From the NCBI RefSeq assembly GCF_001295265.1, contig NZ_LJOD01000002.1, positions 186,001-250,000 of the forward strand: 64,000 bases of DNA, read 5' to 3'. The notes beneath the pieces were generated by a model. It had not been told where the DNA came from. It ran no database searches and worked only from the letters and a program-made list of their open reading frames with translations. How positions within the stretch are numbered: the stretch's first letter is position 1; each line of letters begins with the position of its first letter. Position numbers and translations under genes: made by a program. The stretch is from Chryseobacterium indologenes. GTDB taxonomy: Bacteria > Bacteroidota > Bacteroidia > Flavobacteriales > Weeksellaceae. Of this stretch, positions 51,914 through 59,861 are shown piece after piece.

Positions 51914-52564
51914 ATGGAAAAAGACGATTTAAAGATCCTCGCACAGAATCTTGCCAATCCTCAGGGAGCAAAAGGAATAGAGATCGGTGAGATGATGAAT
52001 GAAACTAACATCAGCATGACGTTGGAAAGCATTACTAGACTTTTAATAGAAGATGATGAGCATATTCTGGAAATAGGGCACGGCAATGCAGGACATGTTA
52101 AACATATTTTCAGCAGAGCCCGAAACCTTAAGTATACAGGAATAGATATTTCCGAAACCATGCATCAGGAAGCAAAAAAACTGAATAGGGAATTTGAAGG
52201 AAAAGCAGATTTTGTATGGTACGAAGGAAAAATACTTCCCTTTGAAGATAAAACCTTCGATAAAATATTCACCGTCAATACCGTTTATTTCTGGGAAAAC
52301 CCCCTGGAGTTTTTAAATGAAATCTACAGAGTTCTGAAGAAAGGCGGAACGGTGGTTATTACCTTCGGACAGAGGGATTTCATGGAAAAACTTCCATTCA
52401 CGGAATTTGATTTTACTCTGTACAGCAATACTGAAATGGAAAAGCTGGTTTCCAAAAGCCATTTCAAAAGAATGAAGATCACCGAAAAACAGGAAGAAAT
52501 AAAAAGCAAAACAGGAAAAGAAACCATAACAAGAATTTATACAGTTTTAACCATAAAAAAATAA
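51914..52564 (+). CDS. Class I SAM-dependent methyltransferase in the heme operon
   Basis: A 216-residue cytoplasmic methyltransferase. The SAM-binding motif is ILEIGHGNAGHVKHIF near residue 57, then YTGIDISETMHQEAKKL, the FDKIFTVNTVYFW post-I motif and EIYRVLKKGGTVVITFGQRDF. Its acceptor is unknown. It sits two bases after hmuV and four bases before the HemS-family gene, so it is part of the heme operon. A link to heme breakdown or a tetrapyrrole-derived product is an inference from position alone. Confidence 0.88.
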   Translation: MEKDDLKILAQNLANPQGAKGIEIGEMMNETNISMTLESITRLLIEDDEHILEIGHGNAGHVKHIFSRARNLKYTGIDISETMHQEAKKLNREFEGKADFVWYEGKILPFEDKTFDKIFTVNTVYFWENPLEFLNEIYRVLKKGGTVVITFGQRDFMEKLPFTEFDFTLYSNTEMEKLVSKSHFKRMKITEKQEEIKSKTGKETITRIYTVLTIKK

Positions 52565-52568
52565 AGTA

Positions 52569-53597
52569 ATGAGCACATTAGTTAATGATTTAAAGGAAAA
52601 ATGGGAAGCTCTGAAAGCAGAAAATCCACACATCAGAATAAGAAATGCAGCAGCACAGCTGGAAGTAAGTGAGGCTGAATTACTAGCGACAGGCATAGGA
52701 GAAGGAGTAACTGTTCTGAAGCCCGAATTTCAGAATATCCTTACTGAAGCAGAGCAGCTTGGAAAAGTAATGGCTCTTACCCGCAATGATGAGTGTGTGC
52801 ACGAAAGAAAAGGAACCTATCTGAACGGAGATTTCAGCAGCCCTCATGCCCAGCTTTTTGTAGGCGAAGATATTGACCTGAGAATTTTCCTTAACCACTG
52901 GAAATTTGCTTTTGCTGTAGTGGAAGGAGATAAAAAAAGCCTTCAGTTCTTCGGGAAAGACGGTCTTGCCCTGCATAAAATCTACCTGACAAAAGACAGC
53001 AATGAAGCCGCCTTCGATGCCATTGCTGAGAAATATAAAGCTGAAGATCAGAATGAAGCCTTAATTGTTGAAGCTGTCGCTCCAAAGGCAGCAGAAAAGC
53101 CAGATTCTGAGATTGATGCGGAAGGATTCAGAAAAGCCTGGACAGAATTAAAAGACACCCATGATTTCTTCATGATGACCAGAAAATACGGAGTAAGCAG
53201 AACCCAGGCTTTAAGACTGGCTCCGGAAGGATTTGCTAAAAAAATAGATAATGCTAAAGTGGTGAATGTACTGGAAGATGCTTCCGAAAAGAATATTCCA
53301 ATCATGGTGTTTGTAGGAAACAGGGGAATTATCCAGATTCACACCGGAAATGTAAAGAAAACCCTTTGGCATCAGCAGTGGTTCAATGTAATGGATCCTG
53401 ATTTCAATCTTCATATGGATGTAACAAAAATCGCAGAAGCATGGATCGTTAAGAAACCTACAGAAGACGGAGAAGTAACTGCCATCGAAGTATTCAATAA
53501 AGAAGGTGATTTCATCGTTCAGTTCTTCGGGAAAAGAAAACCGGGTATCCCTGAATTGCAGGAGTGGAAAGACCTTGTAGCAGAATTAGAAAAATAA
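52569..53597 (+). CDS. hmuS: HemS/HmuS-family heme-handling protein
   Basis: A 342-residue cytoplasmic protein built of two similar halves of the HemS/ChuX fold. The first holds NPHIRIRNAAAQLEVSEAELLATGIGEGVTVLKPEF. The second starts near residue 180 (FRKAWTELKDTHDFFMMTRKYGVSRTQALRLAPEGFA) and has GNRGIIQIHTGNVKKTLWHQQWFNVMDPDFNLHMD. HemS-type proteins store, traffic or degrade imported heme (hemin-degrading factor). It closes the operon beginning with the TonB receptor and has a terminator just after it. Length is normal. Confidence 0.92.
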   Translation: MSTLVNDLKEKWEALKAENPHIRIRNAAAQLEVSEAELLATGIGEGVTVLKPEFQNILTEAEQLGKVMALTRNDECVHERKGTYLNGDFSSPHAQLFVGEDIDLRIFLNHWKFAFAVVEGDKKSLQFFGKDGLALHKIYLTKDSNEAAFDAIAEKYKAEDQNEALIVEAVAPKAAEKPDSEIDAEGFRKAWTELKDTHDFFMMTRKYGVSRTQALRLAPEGFAKKIDNAKVVNVLEDASEKNIPIMVFVGNRGIIQIHTGNVKKTLWHQQWFNVMDPDFNLHMDVTKIAEAWIVKKPTEDGEVTAIEVFNKEGDFIVQFFGKRKPGIPELQEWKDLVAELEK

Positions 53598-53616
53598 TAA
53601 TTAGATAATTTTGAAT

Positions 53617-53653
53617 GAGCCGTTTTGTTTTTTTATTCAAAGCGGCTTTTTTT
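53617..53653 (+). terminator. Terminator of the heme operon
   Basis: Stem GAGCCGTTTTG with CAAAGCGGCTT (one mismatch), then seven T, 20 bases past the hmuS stop. Confidence 0.8.
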
Positions 53654-53835
53654 AGCAGATTTGAAATCAGATTCAATGATGGGAAAATTAGACAAAACCT
53701 TAAATACTGCTCAATTATTATTTATCCTTGTCTTACTTGCGATTTGTAAATCTAATTTTTCTGAAGTTGATGCCCAATCCTGATTGGCTGTTCGTTCAAA
53801 AAAATGTAATTTGTGATTAAATTAAATAACAGGAA

Positions 53836-54708
53836 ATGAAGAATATTTTCATAGCCGTACTGGTGGCAGGATTCTGTTCATTAAAAGCGCAGAATTTTAA
53901 AGCCTATCAGTTTTATGATAAAAAAGGAAAAGAAGTAAAGACCGAAAAGCTTGTCAAAGAACTGGCGGAATATGATGTGGTTTTCTTTGGTGAAAATCAT
54001 AATAATTCTATCAACCACTGGCTTCAGCTGAAAATTACGGAAGCTTTATCCGAAAAGAAAAAGGGTCAGATCATTCTTGGGGCCGAAATGTTTGAAAGAG
54101 ACAACCAAAACCAGCTGAATAACTATCTCAACGGGAAATTTGATGCTAAAACTCTTAAAGATTCAGCTCGTTTATGGAACAATTACGCCACAGATTATAA
54201 GCCTTTGGTTGATTTTGCAAAACAAAAAAAACTAAGTTTTATTGCAACGAATATCCCCAGAAGATATGCTTCCCAAACGGCTAAAGAAGGTATAGAATCT
54301 TTAAATAAATTAAGTGAGCAGGAAAAAGCGTACATTGTCCGGCTTCCGGTAAAAGTTACCCTGGATACACCCGGTTACCCTGAAATGAAAACTATGATGG
54401 GTGAGCATGCGGAAGGAACAAAAGTCATGAACTTTATTTCTGCCCAGGCGGTAAAAGATGCTACCATGGCAGAATCTATCCTGGAAAACCTGCAGGCCGG
54501 GAAAACGTTTATCCATTATAACGGAAACTATCACAGCAAAGAATACGGCGGAATTTACTGGTATATTAAGCAGAAGAATCCCAACCTCAAAATGGCAGTC
54601 ATCTCTGTTTTTGAATCCGAAGATCCGGATCTGAAAGTCCCTTCAAAAGATTATATCCCGACAGATTTTAATCTGATTATTCCTTCAGATATGACGAAAA
54701 CCTTTTAA
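53836..54708 (+). CDS. ChaN-family (heme-binding cofactor) protein
   Basis: A 290-residue exported protein with signal peptide MKNIFIAVLVAGFCSLKAQ. The ChaN fold is visible as LVKELAEYDVVFFGENHNNSINHWLQLKI, LGAEMFERDNQNQLNNYLNG, SFIATNIPRRYASQ and TFIHYNGNYHSKEYGGIYWYI. Campylobacter ChaN is an iron-regulated outer-membrane lipoprotein that binds heme as a dimer; here there is no lipobox Cys, as the segment ends in KAQ. Its place after the heme operon, behind a separate terminator, supports a role in heme uptake without proving it. Confidence 0.85.
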   Translation: MKNIFIAVLVAGFCSLKAQNFKAYQFYDKKGKEVKTEKLVKELAEYDVVFFGENHNNSINHWLQLKITEALSEKKKGQIILGAEMFERDNQNQLNNYLNGKFDAKTLKDSARLWNNYATDYKPLVDFAKQKKLSFIATNIPRRYASQTAKEGIESLNKLSEQEKAYIVRLPVKVTLDTPGYPEMKTMMGEHAEGTKVMNFISAQAVKDATMAESILENLQAGKTFIHYNGNYHSKEYGGIYWYIKQKNPNLKMAVISVFESEDPDLKVPSKDYIPTDFNLIIPSDMTKTF

Positions 54709-54736
54709 TCATATTCATAATAAAATAGATACTATT

Positions 54737-54762
54737 TAAAACAGGTTTTGGCCTGTTTTTTT
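54737..54762 (+). terminator. Terminator after the ChaN-like gene
   Basis: Stem AAACAGG / CCTGTTT with loop TTTTGG, then a T tract. Confidence 0.8.
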
Positions 54763-54994
54763 GTTTCCTGCAGATTTTTCTGTATTGATGTGATTCATTC
54801 TGCTTCATCAGAATAGTTCATGTTTTTCGGACAGATTACTGTTCATTTAATTTAATTCTTAATCCGGGATAAAAGTTCATCTTTTTAAGAGCATCTGATC
54901 TTAGAGTGGATTTCAGTATCTATTACAAAAGCATCTTTCAGCCTTTTTATACCTAATTTCTTATCCCTGAATCAGGTTAATCTGCAACAATCTT

Positions 54995-55002
54995 TATCTT
55001 TG
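54995..55002 (+). promoter_or_regulatory. -7 box of the deformylase-like gene
   Basis: TATCTTTG, an exact TAnnTTTG, 18 bases before the ATG at 55021. It overlaps a TTG at 55000 that is therefore unlikely to be the start. Confidence 0.55.
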
Positions 55003-55020
55003 CACTACATTTCAATAACA

Positions 55021-55650
55021 ATGAAAAAAATATCCTTTCTGCTTATCTTATGTATTGGTTTAGTCAATGCTCAGAAGTTGACACCGGCTGAACTTTCCAT
55101 CATCAATCAGGGAGACGGCAGCACTGCACTTCCGATTTACCAGGCCACAGACGATCATCAGCATAAAATATTACTGGCTTTTTCTTCAGAAATTGATGCT
55201 ACAGATCCTCATACTGCCGTTTTAGTCAAAAGAATGAAAGAGTCGCTTCTTTCTACGAACGGTGGAGTGGGAATTGCGGCTCCGCAGGTAGGAATCAACA
55301 GAAAAGTGATCTGGGTACAACGTTTTGATAAGCAGGGAGAGCCCCTGGAATATTTTATCAACCCTGTTATTGTCTGGAAATCAGATATACAGAATCTGGG
55401 TCCTGAAGGTGATCTTTCCATTCCTGATTTCAGAGATCAGTTTTACAGGAGCAAAGTGATCCAGTTAGAATATGTTGATTTAAAAGGACAGAGATATTCA
55501 GAGATTGTGGAAGGTTTCACTGCTGTGATTTTCCAGCATGAAATTGATCACCTTTTCGGTATCCTGATTTCTGATAAAAAAGAACGGGAAAAGAACGATG
55601 CTTACAAAAAAGTGGATGCCTATCAGAAGAGTGATCTGATGAGAAGATAG
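55021..55650 (+). CDS. Exported peptide-deformylase-like protein with altered metal site
   Basis: A 209-residue protein of the peptide deformylase fold: motif 1 GGVGIAAPQVGI (residues 81-92), motif 2 PEGDLSIPDF and motif 3 QHEIDHLFG (H173, E174, H177). Two things are odd. Motif 2 normally reads EGCLS, where Cys ligates the catalytic metal; here it is Asp131. And the protein starts with a signal peptide (KKISFLLILCIGLVNAQ), although deformylation of nascent chains is cytoplasmic. An extracytoplasmic hydrolase with changed chemistry, or a non-catalytic relative, is possible. It is unlikely to be the essential deformylase. I chose ATG 55021 over TTG 55000. Confidence 0.83.
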   Translation: MKKISFLLILCIGLVNAQKLTPAELSIINQGDGSTALPIYQATDDHQHKILLAFSSEIDATDPHTAVLVKRMKESLLSTNGGVGIAAPQVGINRKVIWVQRFDKQGEPLEYFINPVIVWKSDIQNLGPEGDLSIPDFRDQFYRSKVIQLEYVDLKGQRYSEIVEGFTAVIFQHEIDHLFGILISDKKEREKNDAYKKVDAYQKSDLMRR

Positions 55651-55775
55651 GAGAGCGGGAACAATAAATTCATAAAATTTTAATACGAATTTTTTTGCTT
55701 TTAATCTCTCGCGGATCTGGCAGATTGTATTCCTGGAATTAGCTTCTGTTTATCGTGTTTATATGGTTTAGGTAC

Positions 55776-55811
55776 AAAAAAGACATCTTATTTTTGATAA
55801 GATGTCTTTTT
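55776..55811. terminator. Bidirectional terminator before ohr
   Basis: Perfect 15-bp stem AAAAAGACATCTTAT / ATAAGATGTCTTTTT with a five-base loop, between convergent genes. Confidence 0.9.
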
Positions 55812-55827
55812 ATTATGTAGAAAATAA

Positions 55828-56250
55828 TTAGTTATTGGTTACCGAAAGTTTCACTTCCATATTATTTCTTGTTGCATTGGAGTACGGGCAGATCTCGTGA
55901 GCTTTCTCCATCAGTGCCTGCGCTTCCTCTAAGGAAACTCCGGGGATATTCACATCCAGTTCTGCTGCCAGACCAAACCCTCTGTTTTCAAGCTGTCCAA
56001 TGCTTACCTTTGCCGCTACGGTTGTTTCACCGGTCTTTATTTTAGAAAGGCTGATCACGCGGTTAAGGGCACTGTCAAAACATGCTGAATATCCCGCCGC
56101 AAAAAGCATTTCAGGATTGGCAAAATCATCATTGCTTCCACCTAAAGCTTTAGGCATTCTTACGTCAAGATCCAGAACACCGTTTTCACTTTTTACATGG
56201 CCGTTTCTTCCGCCCTGAGCTGTTACTTTTGTTGTATATAACGTTTTCAT
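55828..56250 (-). CDS. ohr: Organic hydroperoxide resistance protein (Ohr)
   Basis: A 140-residue thiol peroxidase of the Ohr/OsmC fold that reduces fatty-acid and other organic hydroperoxides. The catalytic cysteines are C57 (FAAGYSACFDSAL) and C121 (AHEICPYSNATR). The start LYTTKVTAQGGRNGHVKSENG and the ending NMEVKLSVTNN are typical. Its start codon directly abuts the ohrR stop. Three OhrR-type palindromes lie upstream of the operon (57435-57477), so induction by organic peroxide is expected. Confidence 0.95.
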   Translation of the reverse strand: MKTLYTTKVTAQGGRNGHVKSENGVLDLDVRMPKALGGSNDDFANPEMLFAAGYSACFDSALNRVISLSKIKTGETTVAAKVSIGQLENRGFGLAAELDVNIPGVSLEEAQALMEKAHEICPYSNATRNNMEVKLSVTNN

Positions 56251-56685
56251 TTATTTTTCTATTTTGTTTAATATTTTTTGGATGGTTTCCTTAAGATGAA
56301 TAAGATCTTCGGGGTCTGCATCAATCTTATTCCGGATTTTTCCGGGAATTTCACAGGCCTTTTTTTGAAGCTGTTTCCCTGATTCCGTTAAAAATACTTC
56401 AACTACTCTTTCATCTTCTTTTTTTCGTTTTCTGTTAATAATTCCTTTGCTTTCCAGTCTTTTCAGAAGGGGAGTTAAGGTTCCGCTGTCCAGGAAAACT
56501 TTTTCACCGATATGGCTTACCGTAACTCCGTCATTTTCCCATAGTACCATCAATACAAGATATTGAGGATACGTAATGTCAAGCTCATCCAGAAATGGGC
56601 GGTAAAGACCTGTGATCTCTTTGGCAATAACATATAGAGGAAAGCAGATCTGGTTTTCTAATTTTGGAGGGTTTGAATTGTCCAT
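56251..56685 (-). CDS. ohrR: Organic-peroxide-sensing MarR-family repressor (OhrR)
   Basis: A 144-residue winged-helix repressor. C14 in LENQICFPLYVIAKEITGLYRP is the conserved reactive Cys of OhrR that peroxides oxidise to release DNA. The DNA-binding part is VSHIGEKVFLDSGTLTPLLKRLESKGIINRKRKKEDERVVEVFLT. It lies between the nitroreductase gene and ohr on one strand, and its likely operators are the three palindromes upstream of that operon. Length and motif spacing are normal. Confidence 0.94.
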   Translation of the reverse strand: MDNSNPPKLENQICFPLYVIAKEITGLYRPFLDELDITYPQYLVLMVLWENDGVTVSHIGEKVFLDSGTLTPLLKRLESKGIINRKRKKEDERVVEVFLTESGKQLQKKACEIPGKIRNKIDADPEDLIHLKETIQKILNKIEK

Positions 56686-56716
56686 AAGGTTGAATATGAA
56701 AGAAATGATGAAGATA

Positions 56717-57349
56717 TTACTTTTTGATGATAAATTCCTCCATAGGAATTCTTACTTTTTTCATAGAAGACAGCCAGTCATTTGCTTCATCCCTGTATCC
56801 AAGGTATAAAAGGCTTACACTTCTAAGTCCCAATTCTTTTAATCCAAGAATTTCATCTACTATCTGGCTGCTGAACCCTTCTGCGGGAGTACTGTCAATT
56901 TTTAACTCGGCTGCCTGTGCTAGAGCCATTCCCAATGCGATATACGTTTGACGGGCAGTGTGGGCAAAATGTTCTTCAGAGCTCTGTGCATTGTACATTT
57001 CCTTAATTTTATCAGTATAAGATCCGAAACGTCCTCTGGGAAGTTCTCTTACATCAGTATGATAATCATATACCTTATCTATTTTTTCATTGGAATAGCT
57101 GTCCCATGCCGCAAATACGAGAACATGTGAGGAATCTCTCATTACCTCAGGATTCAGAGCGCCGGCCATCATTTTATTTTTTAATTCCTGATTTTCTACA
57201 ACAATAATGCGGAAAGGCTGTAATCCTGATGAAGTAGGGGCTAATCTCGCAGCTTCTAAAATTTTGTTCAGATCTTCTTCAGATACTTTTTTGCTTGAAT
57301 CATATGCTTTTACTGCATGTCTCCATTGTAAATCTTCTATTAATGACAT
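56717..57349 (-). CDS. Nitroreductase-family NAD(P)H-dependent oxidoreductase
   Basis: A 210-residue flavoenzyme of the NfsB/nitroreductase type. It has LQWRHAVKAYDSSKKVSEEDLNKILEAARLAPTSSGLQPFRIIVVEN at the N-terminus (FMN phosphate and ring contacts), AHTARQTYIALGMALAQAAELKIDSTPAEGF, and the end LGYRDEANDW. Such enzymes reduce quinones, nitroaromatics or dihydropteridine. It is the first gene of the ohrR-ohr operon, with a -7 box and three OhrR-like boxes just upstream, suggesting peroxide-induced expression. Confidence 0.92.
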   Translation of the reverse strand: MSLIEDLQWRHAVKAYDSSKKVSEEDLNKILEAARLAPTSSGLQPFRIIVVENQELKNKMMAGALNPEVMRDSSHVLVFAAWDSYSNEKIDKVYDYHTDVRELPRGRFGSYTDKIKEMYNAQSSEEHFAHTARQTYIALGMALAQAAELKIDSTPAEGFSSQIVDEILGLKELGLRSVSLLYLGYRDEANDWLSSMKKVRIPMEEFIIKK

Positions 57350-57423
57350 TTTTCTTATTTTTTTAATTAAACTACCTGGGTTGTAATTTCCAGTTTCATG
57401 AACCGGATGTTAAAATAACTATG

Positions 57424-57431
57424 CAAATATA
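57424..57431 (-). promoter_or_regulatory. -7 box of the ohr operon
   Basis: The minus strand reads TATATTTG, an exact TAnnTTTG, three bases downstream of the first OhrR-like palindrome. Confidence 0.7.
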
Positions 57432-57434
57432 CAA

Positions 57435-57477
57435 ACAATTAAATTGTGTGCAATTTAATTATGAGAAATTTAATTGT
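57435..57477. promoter_or_regulatory. Three phased OhrR-type operators
   Basis: Three AT-rich palindromes centred at 57441, 57456 and 57471, exactly 15 bases apart. The first, ACAATTAAATTGT, is perfect and equals the classic OhrR operator core. The others are CAATTTAATTA and AAATTTAATTGT. They cover the -33 region of the operon promoter. Confidence 0.8.
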
Positions 57478-57584
57478 GCTTTGCATAATTTATTCTCAGC
57501 GTCCAATGATTTTTTCCGCAAGAATCGGATTTTTCTGAATGGATTGTATTTTAATCTTTGCAGGAGAATTTTAAATAAAAACAA

Positions 57585-58337
57585 ATGCAACGATTTAAAA
57601 ACAAAACCATTTTAATTACAGGCGGCACCAACGGAATGGGATTAGCCACAGCAGAACAGTTTATCCGTGAGGGAGGAAGAGCGGTTATTACAGGCAGAAG
57701 TGAGGAGACTGTCCGCAAAGCTTCAGAAAAATTGGGAGAAAAAGCTTTTGGAATTGTTTCCGATGCAGGGAGCCTCACAGACCTGATGAACCTGCGTAAT
57801 GAAGTGTTAAGATATACCGAAAGCATTGATGTGCTTTTTGCCAATGCAGGGTATGGAAGGTTTGCTCCAATTGAGAATGTAGGGATGGAACAGTTTGATG
57901 AACTTTTCAATATGCTGGTGAAAGGATCATTTTTTACCGTTCAGCAGATCCTGCCGATGATGAAAAAAGGAAGTTCGGTGATTTTCAATACTTCTATAGC
58001 GACTGAAATGGCTATGCCGAATTTTTCGGTGTATTCAGCAGCGAAATCGGCAGTACAGTCTTTTATTAAAACCTTTGCGGTAGAGTTAACGGAAAGAGGA
58101 ATACGGGTAAACGGGATCAGTCCCGGACATATTAAAACCAATATTTTTAATAATACAGGCCTTACAGAAGAGCAGATTGATCAGGCGGTTATCGATATTA
58201 TTCCTACAATCCCTTTCAAAAGGCAGGGAGAGCCTGCGGAGATTGCCGGTACAGTACTGTTTCTGGCTTCGGATGATGCTTCGTATATTCATGGTGCAGA
58301 AATCAAGGTAGATGCGGGAATTTCTGTCATCCGTTAA
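57585..58337 (+). CDS. Short-chain dehydrogenase/reductase
   Basis: A 250-residue classical SDR. Cofactor motif TGGTNGMGLA (residues 12-21), the NAG motif in FANAGYG and active-site S137, Y150 and K154 (NTSIATEM, VYSAAKSAVQ) are all present. ITGRSEET after the second strand (Arg38) favours NADP(H). The end DASYIHGAEIKVDAGISV is typical. Substrate unknown. It diverges from the ohr operon, sharing the 235-bp region with the OhrR boxes, so OhrR could also influence it. Confidence 0.92.
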   Translation: MQRFKNKTILITGGTNGMGLATAEQFIREGGRAVITGRSEETVRKASEKLGEKAFGIVSDAGSLTDLMNLRNEVLRYTESIDVLFANAGYGRFAPIENVGMEQFDELFNMLVKGSFFTVQQILPMMKKGSSVIFNTSIATEMAMPNFSVYSAAKSAVQSFIKTFAVELTERGIRVNGISPGHIKTNIFNNTGLTEEQIDQAVIDIIPTIPFKRQGEPAEIAGTVLFLASDDASYIHGAEIKVDAGISVIR

Positions 58338-58378
58338 CAGAAAAGGACCCCGTCGAGAACTGGACGGGATCCTTAAGA

Positions 58379-58411
58379 ACAGTCTGCTGAGAAGAATGCA
58401 GACTGTTTTTT
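58379..58411 (+). terminator. Terminator after the SDR gene
   Basis: Perfect stem ACAGTCTGC / GCAGACTGT with a ten-base loop, followed by six T. A second hairpin at 58341-58374 (AGGACCCCGTC with GACGGGATCCTT) lies just before it and, read on the minus strand, runs into T4. Confidence 0.82.
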
Positions 58412-58455
58412 GAAATCAATCTTTTAATCAAAAATGTATAGAAAAGTCGGAAGGC

Positions 58456-58773
58456 TTATTTCTCCTTTTTCACTTCTTTCATTTCTTTAATGATGTTGGT
58501 GTTATTTTCAATACCTATATCAAAAGCTTTTCCTCTTTTATAGCTTTGAGTTGCTTTATCCAGGATGAGACCATCATCTTTCTTTCGGGATACATAAAAT
58601 ACCTGCTGGCTTATTCCTATAGATACACGCATGAAGTTTTCCGGATTGTCCGGGTCTTCTGTAATATGGGTAATGGTTGAATTGTTATACCATGTCAGGT
58701 TTTTTGGGCTTGAATTTCCGGAGCAGGAGGTAATCATAACGAATAATAAGAATAGATAAGTCCAGGCTTTCAT
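58456..58773 (-). CDS. Small lipoprotein of unknown function
   Basis: A 105-residue protein with a lipoprotein signal (MKAWTYLFLLFVMITSCSGN, lipobox Cys17). The body is short and polar (NLTWYNNSTITHITEDPDNPENFMRVSIGIS, then FYVSRKKDDGLILDKATQSY) and ends in a charged tail. No family is recognised. It follows the protein-glutaminase gene on the same strand after 70 bp, so co-expression is possible, but no functional link can be read. Confidence 0.55.
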   Translation of the reverse strand: MKAWTYLFLLFVMITSCSGNSSPKNLTWYNNSTITHITEDPDNPENFMRVSIGISQQVFYVSRKKDDGLILDKATQSYKRGKAFDIGIENNTNIIKEMKEVKKEK

Positions 58774-58843
58774 AAAATAATGTATTAAATAACAGTTCCT
58801 GCAATTTATTAATAAAACAGATACAGGAACTGCTGAGATTTAG

Positions 58844-59794
58844 TTAAAACCCACAGTGTCCCACATAAGGAGCCGGGGAAGGAGAACATCCGGATAAAGA
58901 GCTGAAGGTGGTCAGTACGCAATTGGTATTGATGTAGCTGTTATCATACATCAGAGCACCGGCAGGGCTTCTGTAGTAGACATTTCCTGCTGTATTGGCA
59001 TATGAGCTTACCGATACAGATCCACAGCTGGAATTGGCACATGCAGCTCTCCATACAGCGTCTGTAACCGGTCCGCTTGGGAAAAGGGAAGGGTCAAAGA
59101 TTCTTTTCTCTGTAACACCGGAAGCATTTTTATAGCTCACCAGAAGGGCAACGTGATAGCTCCATGATACACAGCAGGTACCAGTGGAAGCTTTTAGGTT
59201 ACCATATACAAACTGCTTTTCAGCATCGTATCCGTTGTTGATGAGGATCTGTCTCATTTTGTGCGCTCTGGCATAGCATCCGTCAACCGGGTATCTGAAA
59301 GTAATACATGGTGAAGAAGCTGTTGAGGTTCCGCAGGCCTGATTTTTAATCAGGGTGAACATGCTGTTTAAAGTCGCAACATTAGGCAGAACACTGGTTA
59401 GTTTATTAGTCTCCTCCTTTACTTCTTTTGACAGGACAGATTTGAAGTAACGAAGGTCTTCCTCGGTTGCTTTTTCAACTTTGGCAATTTCAGTGGTATT
59501 GGGCTTAAGAAAAACATGAACCGGAGTTTCGTTTTTCACGGCCTGCCGGAGCATTTCAACATAGCTTTCATTTTCTTTGGTTGGCTGAATGGTATAGAAC
59601 TGTGCGGTAACAATGAATGAAACTTTAAGGGCTCCGTTTTCCTCTTCTATTCCCACCGGAATGGTTTTTCCAAAGTCTTTTAAAGCAATACTGCTTTCTT
59701 TAGCAGTTAAATCCTGATTCGCATTGGAATCTGCACAGGCATTAAGTGACAGAACACTTAGAAATGCCATCATGGATAGGATAAGGTTTTTCAT
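58844..59794 (-). CDS. Protein-glutaminase precursor
   Basis: A 316-residue precursor of the enzyme that deamidates glutamine side chains in intact proteins, known from Chryseobacterium proteolyticum. MKNLILSMMAFLSVLSLNACADS is the signal region; residues about 22-131 match the known propeptide (DFGKTIPVGIEEENGALKVSF, QFYTIQPTKENESYV). The mature part starts at Leu132 (LTSVLPNVATLN) and has 185 residues, as in the characterised enzyme. Catalytic C173 (PVDGCYARAHKM), H214 (WSYHVALLV) and D234 (RIFDPSLF) become mature positions 42, 83 and 103. Many paired Cys are kept. I chose ATG 59794; an ATG nine bases upstream is possible. Confidence 0.95.
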   Translation of the reverse strand: MKNLILSMMAFLSVLSLNACADSNANQDLTAKESSIALKDFGKTIPVGIEEENGALKVSFIVTAQFYTIQPTKENESYVEMLRQAVKNETPVHVFLKPNTTEIAKVEKATEEDLRYFKSVLSKEVKEETNKLTSVLPNVATLNSMFTLIKNQACGTSTASSPCITFRYPVDGCYARAHKMRQILINNGYDAEKQFVYGNLKASTGTCCVSWSYHVALLVSYKNASGVTEKRIFDPSLFPSGPVTDAVWRAACANSSCGSVSVSSYANTAGNVYYRSPAGALMYDNSYINTNCVLTTFSSLSGCSPSPAPYVGHCGF

Positions 59795-59861
59795 AATTCT
59801 CATGATTTTGTGGTTTAAAATATATTAAGTTGGTGTAGTTTTTAGTTTTATTGTAAAGATA

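Larger units (their letters stand above)
54709..55020. other. Intergenic region between the ChaN-like gene and the deformylase-like gene
   Basis: 312 bases. It contains a terminator at 54737-54762 and the promoter of the next gene at its end. The middle (54780-54980) is featureless AT-rich sequence with no supported ORF or repeat. Confidence 0.5.

Noticed and set aside
58341..58374. Second independent terminator after the SDR gene
   Set aside because: The hairpin is good but has no T tract on the plus strand; it was kept only as a note to the stronger one at 58379-58411.
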